The position numbers and the translations under genes were made by a program. Positions 1 through 6,323 of a stretch of DNA of 8,010 bases are shown here, piece after piece. Where the stretch lies: contig RPPU01000186.1 in the NCBI GenBank assembly GCA_003819975.1, forward strand, positions 1-8,010. Direction: 5' to 3'. Source of the stretch: Desulfobacteraceae bacterium (GTDB lineage Bacteria > Desulfobacterota > DSM-4660 > Desulfatiglandales > HGW-15). How positions within the stretch are numbered: the stretch's first letter is position 1; each line of letters begins with the position of its first letter. The notes under the pieces are model-generated. The model made no database searches. It was not told the DNA's origin and saw only the letters and a program-made list of their open reading frames with translations.

Positions 1-1
1 G

Positions 2-661
2 ATCGATTTGAAAGTGCGGCGCAAAGAGATCGTGGGGTTGCTGGGACCGAACGGGGCCGGTAAAACCACCACTTTTTATATGGTCATCGGCCTGCTCAAG
101 CCGGACAAAGGCCGGGTGATGCTGGACGACCAGGACTTAACCGATGAACCGATGTATCTGCGGGCCCGCAAGGGCATCACTTATTTGGCCCAGGAGCCCT
201 CGGTTTTTCGCAAGCTGACCGTGGAGGAAAATCTTCTGGCCATTCTGGAAACGTTGGATTTTTCGGAGAGCGAACGCAGAGAACGCTGCGGGCGGTTGCT
301 GCAAGAATTAAAAATCGATCATCTGGCCAAGCAAAAGGCCCAGTATCTTTCCGGCGGCGAGCGCCGGCGGCTGGAGATCACGCGGGCGCTGGTGCTGGAG
401 CCGCGTTTTATGTTGCTGGACGAGCCGTTTGCCGGTATCGATCCCCTGGCTTTGAACGACATCAACCAGATTATCAAGCAACTCAAGGAGCGCGGTATCG
501 GCATTCTGATTTCCGACCATAATGTGCGCGAGACTTTGAATATCTGCGATTCGGCTTATATCGTCAGCCAGGGCAAGGTCATCGAGCACGGACCGCCCGA
601 CCGGATTGTCGCCAGCGAGATCGCGCGCAGTGCGTATCTGGGAGAGCATTTCCGGATGTAA
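2..661 (+). CDS. lptB: LPS export ABC transporter ATP-binding protein LptB (5' partial)
   Basis: This is the ATPase that powers lipopolysaccharide extraction from the inner membrane with LptF and LptG. The reading frame is open to the left edge, and LptB normally has about 20 more residues before the visible start, so the N-terminus lies outside the window; the TTG at 8 is not the true start. Numbering from that codon: Walker A GPNGAGKT at 13-20, Q-loop Q62 in AQEPSVF, ABC signature LSGGE at 114-118, Walker B FMLLDEP at 134-140 and the switch histidine H171 in SDHNVRE. The C-terminal end YLGEHFRM closely resembles LptB tails, which separates it from branched-chain amino acid ATPases such as LivG. 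lptB directly upstream of rpoN is a widespread order in Gram-negative bacteria. A structured repeat begins at the base after its TAA. Confidence 0.93.
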   Translation: MDLKVRRKEIVGLLGPNGAGKTTTFYMVIGLLKPDKGRVMLDDQDLTDEPMYLRARKGITYLAQEPSVFRKLTVEENLLAILETLDFSESERRERCGRLLQELKIDHLAKQKAQYLSGGERRRLEITRALVLEPRFMLLDEPFAGIDPLALNDINQIIKQLKERGIGILISDHNVRETLNICDSAYIVSQGKVIEHGPPDRIVASEIARSAYLGEHFRM

Positions 662-787
662 ATGTTTTTTTCGATCCTGAAAAGCGTAGGATCGAAAAAA
701 AACATGAATTCCGGCGAACCGGAACAGACGTTCCAGTGTGCCGGAACAAGAGTTCCAGCGGGATTGCCGGAATGAGCCGGTACGATG
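662..787 (+). repeat. Dispersed structured intergenic repeat, copy 1 (long form)
   Basis: This 126-bp element starts at the base after the lptB TAA and has an inverted counterpart at 6324-6423. Its first 44 bp form a long hairpin: arms 662-678 and 688-705 with a 9-nt loop and one bulged A. The stem is T-rich, then CGATCCT, with the matching A-rich 3' arm. No U-tract follows, so it is not a standard intrinsic terminator. The next part has short palindromes: TTCCGG-CGAA-CCGGAA, then GGAAC-AGAC-GTTCC, then GGAAC-AAGA-GTTCC. A 22-bp module (730-751) is absent from copy 2. The element ends at GTACGATG, the last bases shared by both copies. Family name and function are unknown to me. Confidence 0.85.
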
Positions 788-879
788 GTAACGGGTAAAT
801 TATTCGCCTTGCATTTATATCGACATTCTTTTGTCGACAACTTGGAATAAGCACTTTAACAGGCGTACGGTAAGCGACT

Positions 880-2316
880 ATGGCTCTACAACTGAAGCAA
901 TCTCTGCATCTCTCGCAGCAGCTCATCATGACGCCGCAATTGCAGCAGGCGATCAAGCTTCTGCAGCTTTCCAGGCTGGAATTACTGGAGACCATCACCT
1001 ATGAAATGGAAACCAATCCCCTTCTGGATGAACAACCCGTCGAGGAAACCGAAGAGGAAAAGGTTTTGGCCCCCACGGTCCAGAATCTGGAAGATGTGGT
1101 CAAGGAGACCACGGCCAAGGAACAGGTCCGGGAACGCGAGGACGTGGATTGGGAAAGTTATGCCTCGGAGTATAACAATAATTGGGCCGAGACGCCTTAC
1201 GAAGACCGGGAGCTGCCTTCTTTTGAAAGCATGACGACCAATAAAACCAATCTGGTCGCGCATTTGATGTGGCAGTTGAATATGAGCAATTTCAGCGGAC
1301 CCCAGAAGGAGATCGGGCTTTATGTCATCGGCAACCTGAACGGCGACGGCTATTTGAAAGTGACCCTGGAAGAAATCGTCCAGACCACGGGTTACACCGA
1401 GCCGGAAGTATTGGCGACCTTGGCGCAAATTCAAAAATTCGACCCGGTGGGCGTGGCGGCCCGGGACACGCGCGAGTGCCTCCTGATTCAGGCTCGTTTT
1501 CAGGGTCTCGAAGGCACGGTGGTTGAAAAGATTCTCCTGGATCATATGCATAAGCTGGAGAACAAGAAGTACGACCAGATCGCCAAGGCCCTCGGCATTA
1601 CCCTGAGCGATGTTTTGACGGCCGTGGACATCATCACCAATTTCGAACCCAAACCCGGCCGCAAATTCAACGACGAGGAAACGATTTATATCAGTCCGGA
1701 CATTTATGTGGTCCAAGTGGGGGATGATTATCAAATTGTGCTTAATGAGGACGGGCTCCCCAAACTGAAAATCAATTCCTATTATCGGGACATCCTGTCC
1801 AATCGGACCGAGGTGGAGAGCCAGACCAAGCAATATATTCAAGACAAACTCAAGTCGGCCGCCTGGCTGATCAAGAGCATTCATCAACGCCAACGGACCA
1901 TCTATCGCGTAACCGAGAGCATCGTCAAGCACCAACGGGAGTTTTTTGACAAAGGAATCGCCTATTTGCGGCCCATGGTTTTACGGGACGTGGCCGAAGA
2001 CATTGAAATGCATGAATCGACCATCAGCCGGGTGACCACCAATAAATATGTGCATACACCCCAGGGGATTTACGAACTTAAATATTTTTTCAATAGCGCG
2101 ATCCAGAGCGTCGACGGTGATGCGGTTTCTTCCGAAAGCGTCAAAGAACAGATCAGAAATATCATCAAATCGGAAGGCAAGAACAACCCTTTTAGCGACC
2201 AGGAGGTGGCCGAGATGCTGAAGAAACTCAATATCGATGTGGCCCGCCGCACAGTGGCCAAGTATAGAGAAACCCTCGGAATTTTACCTTCAAGAAAACG
2301 GAAAAAACCTTATTGA
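880..2316 (+). CDS. rpoN: RNA polymerase sigma-54 factor RpoN
   Basis: This is the alternative sigma factor that directs RNA polymerase to -24/-12 promoters and needs an AAA+ activator to melt DNA. At 478 aa it is full length. Residues 1-50 are the glutamine- and leucine-rich activator-interacting region (QLKQSLHLSQQL, then ETNPLLDE). Residues 51-115 are the acidic, variable linker. The core-binding domain follows, with GNLNGDGYL at 151-159 and FDPVGVAARDTREC at 187-200. The DNA-binding part has a helix-turn-helix around 369-390 (DVAEDIEMHESTISRVT) and an RpoN box, ARRTVAKYRE, at 455-464. The ATG at 880 gives the canonical MALQLKQSL N-terminus, although only a weak Shine-Dalgarno precedes it. 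A possible sigma70 promoter is TTGTCG at 831-836 with TTTAAC at 855-860 (18-nt spacing), but it is weak. A small hairpin (821-836) sits in the leader. Confidence 0.97.
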   Translation: MALQLKQSLHLSQQLIMTPQLQQAIKLLQLSRLELLETITYEMETNPLLDEQPVEETEEEKVLAPTVQNLEDVVKETTAKEQVREREDVDWESYASEYNNNWAETPYEDRELPSFESMTTNKTNLVAHLMWQLNMSNFSGPQKEIGLYVIGNLNGDGYLKVTLEEIVQTTGYTEPEVLATLAQIQKFDPVGVAARDTRECLLIQARFQGLEGTVVEKILLDHMHKLENKKYDQIAKALGITLSDVLTAVDIITNFEPKPGRKFNDEETIYISPDIYVVQVGDDYQIVLNEDGLPKLKINSYYRDILSNRTEVESQTKQYIQDKLKSAAWLIKSIHQRQRTIYRVTESIVKHQREFFDKGIAYLRPMVLRDVAEDIEMHESTISRVTTNKYVHTPQGIYELKYFFNSAIQSVDGDAVSSESVKEQIRNIIKSEGKNNPFSDQEVAEMLKKLNIDVARRTVAKYRETLGILPSRKRKKPY

Positions 2317-2364
2317 ATCCCTTCATTGACTTTTAAACCTTTTTTTGTTAAAGAGCTTTTTTTT

Positions 2365-2380
2365 TAAGGAGGAGTGATCC
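2365..2380 (+). promoter_or_regulatory. Extended Shine-Dalgarno of hpf
   Basis: TAAGGAGGAGTGATCC directly precedes the hpf ATG. It matches the full complement of the bacterial 16S rRNA 3' end (TAAGGAGGTGATCC) apart from an inserted AG. AAGGAGG at 2366-2372 is 8 nt from the start codon. This is by far the strongest ribosome-binding site among the block's genes, which fits a protein made in large amounts on entering stationary phase. It also fixes the hpf start. Confidence 0.8.
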
Positions 2381-2917
2381 ATGGAAATTACCGTTACATT
2401 CAGACACACGGAACCGGTTGCCAGTCTCAAAACGTACGCTGAGGAAAAATTATCTAAAATCAAGAAATATCTCGACTCTCCTTTGGAAGCCCATGTTGTT
2501 TTAGAGGTGGAAAAATTCCGGCACATTGCCGATGTAACCTTAAACGTCGACGGCACGCGCATCAAAGCCGCGGAAGAGACCGGCGATATGTATTCGGCCA
2601 TCGATAAGGTGATGGATAAAATCGAAAAACAGGTCAAACGGTTTCGGGCCAAAGTCCGCCAGAGAAATAATGAAAATATCAAAGGCGAGGAAAACTTGGC
2701 TCAGGAAGCCCGCCAAGAAGTACACGGCCGCGGAGCCGACGAGCCGGTTATCGAGGTGGAAGAATTGGATGCCAAGCCCATGGACTTGGAAGAGGCGACC
2801 ATGCAACTCGAAATGTCCCTTTTAGGATTTTTTGTTTTCCGCAACGCCAAATCAAGGGAAATCAATGTGATTTATAAACGGCGGGACGGTAATCTGGGGC
2901 TTATTGAACCGCGGTAA
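2381..2917 (+). CDS. hpf: Long-form ribosome hibernation promoting factor (HPF/RaiA family)
   Basis: Long-form HPF binds the 30S decoding region and pairs two 70S ribosomes into inactive 100S dimers when growth slows. The protein has 178 aa, compared with about 95 for short enterobacterial HPF. Residues 1-100 form the ribosome-binding domain (MEITVTFRHTEP, the VEKFRHIADVTLNV strand region, then the basic helix IDKVMDKIEKQVKRFRAK). A charged linker spans about 101-130. Residues 131-178 form the dimerization domain, with FFVFRNAKSREINVIYKRRD followed by GNLGLIEP. rpoN-hpf adjacency is a classic arrangement; the gap here is 64 nt. A weak TTGACT at 2326-2331 lies in the gap, without a good -10 box. 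The short form is excluded by the intact C-terminal domain. Confidence 0.96.
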   Translation: MEITVTFRHTEPVASLKTYAEEKLSKIKKYLDSPLEAHVVLEVEKFRHIADVTLNVDGTRIKAAEETGDMYSAIDKVMDKIEKQVKRFRAKVRQRNNENIKGEENLAQEARQEVHGRGADEPVIEVEELDAKPMDLEEATMQLEMSLLGFFVFRNAKSREINVIYKRRDGNLGLIEPR

Positions 2918-2921
2918 AAGC

Positions 2922-2985
2922 GTGAGAAAGTGTGAAAGTGAGAATGTGCAAAAGTAAGAACGTAAGAATTTGCGAACGTGTGAAA
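2922..2985 (+). repeat. Degenerate tandem array of 8-bp units
   Basis: Eight consecutive octamers keep exact 8-bp phase, beginning 4 nt after the hpf stop codon. The consensus is GTGAGAAA. The units match it at 8, 7, 7, 6, 6, 6, 5 and 7 of 8 positions in order. T at position 2 and AA at positions 6-7 are invariant. A ninth, poor unit (TTGCACGT) may extend it to 2993. The unit length is not a multiple of three and there is no associated reading frame, so it is non-coding. It could be a decayed simple-sequence repeat or a set of phased binding sites; the sequence alone does not decide. Confidence 0.7.
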
Positions 2986-3000
2986 TTGCACGTTTAGCGG

Positions 3001-3006
3001 TATAAT
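3001..3006 (+). promoter_or_regulatory. Possible -10 box upstream of ptsN
   Basis: A perfect TATAAT lies 105 nt before the ptsN start, just after the 8-bp repeat array. The sequence 17 nt upstream (GTGTGA at 2978-2983) is a poor -35 box. TTGCAC at 2986-2991 is a better hexamer but is only 9 nt away. If real, this promoter would start a separate ptsN-EIIA-rimI transcript. Its -35 region would then fall inside the repeat array. Confidence 0.25.
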
Positions 3007-3111
3007 TGTTGATCATGAGATGATTCATAACGGTCCGGTCCGCTTTCCGTTGCTTTCCTGAAATGGACGGGATAAAGTGGCCGGACTAAATAAACGATGG
3101 TATTTTGATCC

Positions 3112-3573
3112 ATGCGACTTGCCGATCTGTTAATTAAAGAAAATATCATCCCTGAATTGGAAGCCGGGGATAAAAACGGCGTTCTGGAAGAATTGGCCGG
3201 GGCAATCGCGGGGCATGATCCGAGTATTGAGAAAAACGCCCTGGTTAAGGTCCTTTTGGACCGGGAACGCTTGGGAAGCACGGGGATCGGCGAAGGTATT
3301 GCCATCCCGCATGGAAAATTCAGCGGAATCCATCAGCCGATTATCTCTTTCGGGCGCAGCCGCAAAGGCCTTGATTTTGAAGCCATGGACGGCGGATTGG
3401 TTTATCTTTTTTTCCTTTTGGTGGCTCCGGAAAACTCGGCCAGCATTCATCTCCAGGTTTTAGCCAAGATCGCCAAGATTTTGAAAAATATCGCACTCAG
3501 GGAAGCATTGTTGGAAGCACCCGGCCGGTCCGAGATTTATCGGATCATCGTGCAAAACGATGAGGAATTTTAG
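3112..3573 (+). CDS. ptsN: PTS EIIA-Ntr family regulatory protein PtsN
   Basis: PtsN is the phospho-acceptor end of the nitrogen-related PTS, a regulatory relay (EI-Ntr to NPr to PtsN) that in known bacteria tunes potassium transport, carbon/nitrogen balance and sigma54-linked functions. The protein has 153 aa, the usual size for a single EIIA fructose/Ntr-type domain. The phosphorylated histidine is H67 in GIAIPHGK (62-69). The second conserved histidine of the fold is H113 in SIHLQVLAKIAKIL. The sequence preceding the site, LDRERLGSTGIGEG, is diagnostic of the family. There is no obvious Shine-Dalgarno before the ATG at 3112, but this start gives the expected N-terminus (MRLADLLIKENI). No EIIB or EIIC is nearby, which favours regulation over sugar transport. 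Confidence 0.92.
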   Translation: MRLADLLIKENIIPELEAGDKNGVLEELAGAIAGHDPSIEKNALVKVLLDRERLGSTGIGEGIAIPHGKFSGIHQPIISFGRSRKGLDFEAMDGGLVYLFFLLVAPENSASIHLQVLAKIAKILKNIALREALLEAPGRSEIYRIIVQNDEEF

Positions 3574-3611
3574 GTCCGCGCCGGGCACAGGAAGGGCAAA
3601 GGTTCTATTTC

Positions 3612-4010
3612 ATGATTGGTTTATTGATCGTCACTCATTGCGATCTGGGCAAGGAATTGTTACACGCCGCCGAATTCATCGTGGGCCGGATTGAAGCGGC
3701 CGATACGGTCGCCGTTACCGAAACCACGGGCAGCGAGAAGATGCATAAAGAAATCGAACAGAAAATCAAAGCGTTGAATAAAGGCCAAGGGGTTTTAGTC
3801 CTGACCGATATGTTCGGAGGGACGCCTTCCAACTTGAGCCTTTCGTTTTTGGACGAAAAGGTCGAAGTGTTGACCGGCGTTAATTTACCCATGGTGATCG
3901 CCATTGTCCAAAACCGTCAGGAATACCCGCTGAAAGAAATCGCGGCCAAGGCCCAGGAAGCGGGTAAGATCGGCATTTCCCTGGCCGGCAAGTTGTTGGA
4001 GTCGGGATGA
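3612..4010 (+). CDS. Mannose-family PTS EIIA domain protein
   Basis: This is a stand-alone EIIA domain of the mannose/sorbose PTS family (132 aa). The phospho-accepting histidine is H9 in LLIVTHCDLG. The conserved TDMFGGTPSN loop at 65-74 supplies D66, equivalent to the aspartate that contacts the active histidine in EIIA-Man. The C-terminal half has the usual VLTGVNLPM strand (86-94). A complete mannose permease would also need EIIB, EIIC and EIID; none is visible. Such lone EIIA-Man proteins are common beside rpoN and ptsN in several non-enteric Gram-negatives and are thought to act as phosphorylation-dependent regulators. A weak AAAGG (3598-3602) precedes the ATG at 3612. The last codons overlap the rimI start (ATGA), so the two are probably translationally coupled. 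Confidence 0.88.
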   Translation: MIGLLIVTHCDLGKELLHAAEFIVGRIEAADTVAVTETTGSEKMHKEIEQKIKALNKGQGVLVLTDMFGGTPSNLSLSFLDEKVEVLTGVNLPMVIAIVQNRQEYPLKEIAAKAQEAGKIGISLAGKLLESG

Positions 4011-4456
4011 GCTTGCTGGTGCAGGTCACTTCGGATAATATCGTTCATTATCTTGAAGAGATTGTGGCTATCGAAAATCAATCTTTCATTTCACCTTGGA
4101 GCCCCAGCGCTTTTTTAGAAGAAGTTCATAATCCGATTTCGCAATTGTGGTTGGTTGAAGCGGACCGGATGGTGGCCGGGTATGTTTGCTTCTGGATTTT
4201 TTCTCAGGAGATCCAGCTCTTGGACATAGCGGTGCATCCTTTGAAGCGGCAAGCCGGTTTGGGCGGGCTGCTGATGCACCAGATGTTTAAACTGGGCGCG
4301 GCCGAGCAGATCAAAGCCGTTTGGCTGGAAGTCCGGCCGTCGAACGAGTCCGCCAGAAGGCTTTACGAAAAAATGGGATTTCAGGAGGCGGGCCGCAGGC
4401 CGGGTTATTACCGCGACACTCATGAAGAGGCCATTGTGATGCGGCTGCTCTTATAA
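4007..4456 (+). CDS. rimI: Ribosomal protein S18 alanine N-acetyltransferase RimI
   Basis: This GNAT-fold enzyme transfers acetyl from acetyl-CoA to the N-terminal alanine of ribosomal protein S18. It has 149 aa, the normal RimI length. The acetyl-CoA pyrophosphate loop is RQAGLGGLLM at 81-90 (Q/RxxGxG/A motif), preceded by the DIAVHP strand (73-78). The family signature LEVRPSNESARRLYEKMGF lies at 107-125 and includes E108 and Y120, matching the catalytic Glu and Tyr of characterized RimI. The end, RPGYYRDTHEEAIVMRL, is also RimI-like. The ATG overlaps the stop of the upstream EIIA gene by 4 nt. Another N-acetyltransferase of the GNAT family is possible, but the LEVRxSN motif and YY tail make RimI the best call. 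Confidence 0.88.
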   Translation: MSLLVQVTSDNIVHYLEEIVAIENQSFISPWSPSAFLEEVHNPISQLWLVEADRMVAGYVCFWIFSQEIQLLDIAVHPLKRQAGLGGLLMHQMFKLGAAEQIKAVWLEVRPSNESARRLYEKMGFQEAGRRPGYYRDTHEEAIVMRLLL

Positions 4457-4564
4457 AATTTTTTTCTTTCAGCCACACATTAGTTTTGGAACAGAAATAA
4501 GATCACGACACCGGCTGATTCGCTCGGTGAATCAAAAAATTTTATTATCACGGAGGAGAAAGAT

Positions 4565-5329
4565 ATGGTAAAACGCACCCCCTTGATCGCGGGCAACTGG
4601 AAGATGAATTTAAATCTAGCCGAATCCGACAGCTTGATCGCGTCCGTTGGCGAAGCGATCGGCGGCCTTGAGCAGGTCGAAGTGCTGGTGGCTCCGCCTT
4701 TTACAAGCCTGGCGCACGTGAAAAAGAGCATCGGCCGGTTCAAGATTTTTTTGGCCGGTCAGAATATGCATGAAGAGCTGTCCGGGGCTTTTACCGGTGA
4801 AATCTCGGCCGCGATGCTGCTCGAAGCCGGTTGCACCCATGTGATTTTGGGGCATTCGGAACGGCGCAGCCTTTTTCAAGAAACGGACCAAAGAATCAAC
4901 AACAAGGCCGTGGCCGCAATTAAGGCCGGTTTAGTCCCAATCGTTTGTATCGGTGAAACCTTGGAAGAACGGGAAGCCGGCCGGACTTTTGAAATTGTCC
5001 GGACGCAATTGAACGGGTCTCTCAGGGATTTCAAAGCTCAGAAACAGTTACCCAAGGTTTTGGTTTTGGCTTATGAACCGGTCTGGGCTATTGGTACCGG
5101 CAAGACCGCCTCCCCGGAGCAAGCCCAGGAAGTCCATCTGATCATTCGGGCCTGGTTAAAAGAGCATTTTGGGGGCCCAAGCGCGGAAGCGACCCGCATT
5201 CTTTACGGCGGGAGCGTTAAATCCGACAATATCAAGGAACTCATGGCCCAGGCCGATATTGATGGCGCGCTGGTCGGAGGAGCCAGTCTCAAAGCCGGAA
5301 CGTTTATTCCAATCATAAAATATCAATAA
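4565..5329 (+). CDS. tpiA: Triosephosphate isomerase
   Basis: The enzyme interconverts dihydroxyacetone phosphate and glyceraldehyde 3-phosphate in glycolysis and gluconeogenesis. At 254 aa it is full length. All active-site residues are present: N11 and K13 in AGNWKMN, the electrophilic H97 in ILGHSERR, and the base E171 in AYEPVWAIGTGK, whose second half is the flexible loop 6 lid. The phosphate-binding YGGSV (214-218) and GGAS (238-241) motifs follow. A good Shine-Dalgarno, GGAGGAG at 4552-4558, sits 6 nt before the ATG. The 108-nt gap after rimI contains a small hairpin (CACCG 4509-4513 with CGGTG 4525-4529, or alternatively GATTC/GAATC). No promoter there is convincing. tpiA followed by secG is a common order in many bacteria. 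Confidence 0.98.
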   Translation: MVKRTPLIAGNWKMNLNLAESDSLIASVGEAIGGLEQVEVLVAPPFTSLAHVKKSIGRFKIFLAGQNMHEELSGAFTGEISAAMLLEAGCTHVILGHSERRSLFQETDQRINNKAVAAIKAGLVPIVCIGETLEEREAGRTFEIVRTQLNGSLRDFKAQKQLPKVLVLAYEPVWAIGTGKTASPEQAQEVHLIIRAWLKEHFGGPSAEATRILYGGSVKSDNIKELMAQADIDGALVGGASLKAGTFIPIIKYQ

Positions 5330-5335
5330 AATCAT

Positions 5336-5356
5336 AAAAATATATTGCATATTTTT
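5336..5356 (+). other. AT-only hairpin after tpiA
   Basis: An 8-bp perfect inverted repeat (AAAAATAT and ATATTTTT, loop ATTGC) lies 6 nt after the tpiA stop. It ends in a run of T, but the stem has no GC pairs, so termination would be weak at best. TTGCAT (5345-5350) and TAAAAT (5367-5372), 16 nt apart, could instead serve as a weak promoter for secG and the tRNA gene. Confidence 0.3.
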
Positions 5357-5471
5357 GATTTTCCATTAAAATTACTTGCTCTTTTTAAAGCCGAGGAAAG
5401 ATTTTAGGCTAAATGGGTCCGTAAAAGGATTTAGATCCTATCTTATTGAAATTAAAGGTAAAGGTAATAAA

Positions 5472-5843
5472 ATGATTATTAAAGCTCTTATTATTTTTGT
5501 ACACATTTTGGTCAGTATCGCGTTAATTGTGATCGTGTTGCTCCAAAAAGGAAAAGGCGCCAGCATGGGTTCGGTTTTCGGCGGCTCCAGCCAGACACTC
5601 TTCGGCGCTACCGGCGGCACCACCTTTATGCATAAAATCACAGTGGTCTCAGCTGTTATTTTTATGCTTACCTGTTTGATACTGGCTTTTATGTTCGGCA
5701 GAATGCCTACAAAATCAATTATGAGTGGGGTCGGCAATCAACCGATCCAATCAACCCAGCCGGTGAGTCCGGAAGCGCCTGCGGCCAATGTTCCGGCTCC
5801 GCCGGCGGCAAACCCGGGTCCGGCTCCGGCTCCGAGCAAATAG
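5472..5843 (+). CDS. secG: Preprotein translocase subunit SecG
   Basis: SecG is the small inner-membrane partner of SecY and SecE that assists protein export. The chosen ATG at 5472 gives 123 aa and the typical start MIIKALIIFVHILVS. The frame stays open to a TTG at 5376, but that would add 32 polar residues in front of the first membrane helix and is rejected. AAGGT at 5461-5465 is a modest ribosome-binding site. Membrane helix 1 spans about 4-24 and helix 2 about 56-76. Between them lies the conserved cytoplasmic loop LLQKGKGASMGSVFGGSS, then QTLFGATGGTTF. After helix 2 comes a tail of about 45 residues rich in Pro and Ala, ending APAPSK. Such low-complexity tails occur in many SecG proteins. 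The tRNA-Leu gene begins 12 nt downstream. Confidence 0.95.
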   Translation: MIIKALIIFVHILVSIALIVIVLLQKGKGASMGSVFGGSSQTLFGATGGTTFMHKITVVSAVIFMLTCLILAFMFGRMPTKSIMSGVGNQPIQSTQPVSPEAPAANVPAPPAANPGPAPAPSK

Positions 5844-5855
5844 TTCAATGCATAT

Positions 5856-5940
5856 GCCGAAGTGGTGGAACTGGTAGACACACCATCTTGAGGGGGTGGC
5901 GGGGAAGCCCGTGCGGGTTCAAGTCCCGCCTTCGGCACCA
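5856..5940 (+). tRNA. tRNA-Leu (anticodon GAG)
   Basis: This 85-nt class II tRNA includes an encoded CCA end. The acceptor stem is GCCGAAG (5856-5862) with CTTCGGC (5930-5936), followed by discriminator A73 and CCA (5938-5940). The anticodon stem CCATC/GGTGG (5883-5887, 5895-5899) encloses a 7-nt loop with anticodon GAG at 5890-5892, which reads leucine codons CUC and CUU. A long variable arm (CGGG-GAAG-CCCG) is typical of leucine tRNAs. The T arm is GCGGG-TTCAAGT-CCCGC. It lies 12 nt after secG and before a strong terminator, so it is probably transcribed together with secG. Confidence 0.97.
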
Positions 5941-5951
5941 GAGGCAAATTT

Positions 5952-5989
5952 AAAAGGGAGCAAGCCTGTTATGACTTGCTCCCTTTTTT
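5952..5989 (+). terminator. Intrinsic terminator after tRNA-Leu
   Basis: A perfect 13-bp stem (AAAAGGGAGCAAG at 5952-5964 with CTTGCTCCCTTTT at 5975-5987) and a 10-nt loop are followed by further T residues, giving a run of seven T. It lies 11 nt after the tRNA CCA. On the opposite strand the stem also ends in TTTT, so partial termination of transcripts coming from the HD-GYP gene is possible. Confidence 0.93.
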
Positions 5990-6019
5990 AATTTAGCTTT
6001 GTTGCAATGTGTCGATAAA

Positions 6020-6285
6020 CCCAGATTATGCATTAGGAACTTTTGAATGGCTTCGCCCGAATAAAATAAGTTTTCACAACCGGAACTACTGAGTCTTTGC
6101 CCTTTACGGCAGGCGCGAGGCGTTAAGGTTTGTAAAGTGATAAAAAAATGATTTCAGCCTATTGCATGTCATAAGTAAGCGCCTGCCGATCTTACGATTA
6201 AGTTTTGATAGAAGATCAGTTCCGGTTGTGAAAACTTATTTCATTCGGGCTTAATGCTTGAAATATCGCTAATGCATTTTTTGGG
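6020..6285. mobile_element. MITE-like palindromic element (266 bp) with candidate target duplication
   Basis: The element contains no plausible gene. Its core arms, 6055-6087 and 6218-6250, are inverted copies matching at 32 of 33 positions. The same alignment register extends without gaps to both ends: TGCATTAG (6029-6036) pairs with CTAATGCA (6269-6276), and the termini are CCC (6020-6022) and GGG (6283-6285). An inner 10-bp inverted pair lies at 6107-6116 and 6179-6188, leaving a 62-nt centre. ATAAA directly flanks both ends (6015-6019 and 6286-6290), as expected of a 5-bp target-site duplication. I see no transposase, so it would be a non-autonomous element. A structured RNA is the main alternative. 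I cannot assign a family. Confidence 0.6.
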
Positions 6286-6323
6286 ATAAAAGGCGGTTAA
6301 TAAGTTAAAAGGCGATAGCTTTT

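Noticed and set aside
662..705. Intrinsic terminator for lptB
   Set aside because: The hairpin is strong, but it is preceded by T-rich and followed by A-rich sequence. The U-tract needed for Rho-independent release is missing on both strands.
662..775. A 37-codon frame starting at the ATG right after the lptB stop, inside repeat copy 1
   Set aside because: The same frame in copy 2 stops after two codons (ATG TTT TAT TGA). The sequence is explained by the hairpin and palindromes, and no ribosome-binding site is present.
556..998. Two minus-strand frames (94 and 139 codons) across the lptB-rpoN gap
   Set aside because: Both run antisense into lptB or rpoN and their central part is the repeat element. 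They show no recognisable domain and look like spurious repeat translations.
982..1935. A long minus-strand frame (317 codons) antisense to rpoN
   Set aside because: It lies wholly inside the clear sigma-54 gene, has no family resemblance, and arises from codon composition of the sense gene.
2986..3000. Sigma54 promoter (TTGCACG) before ptsN
   Set aside because: The -24-like part lacks the GG and no TTGC follows at the required 5-nt spacing.
6020..6285. Integron attC site, or 6S RNA
   Set aside because: No paired attC core sites flank the palindrome and no integrase or cassette is present. 6S RNA would have a central bubble, not a perfect 33-bp arm.
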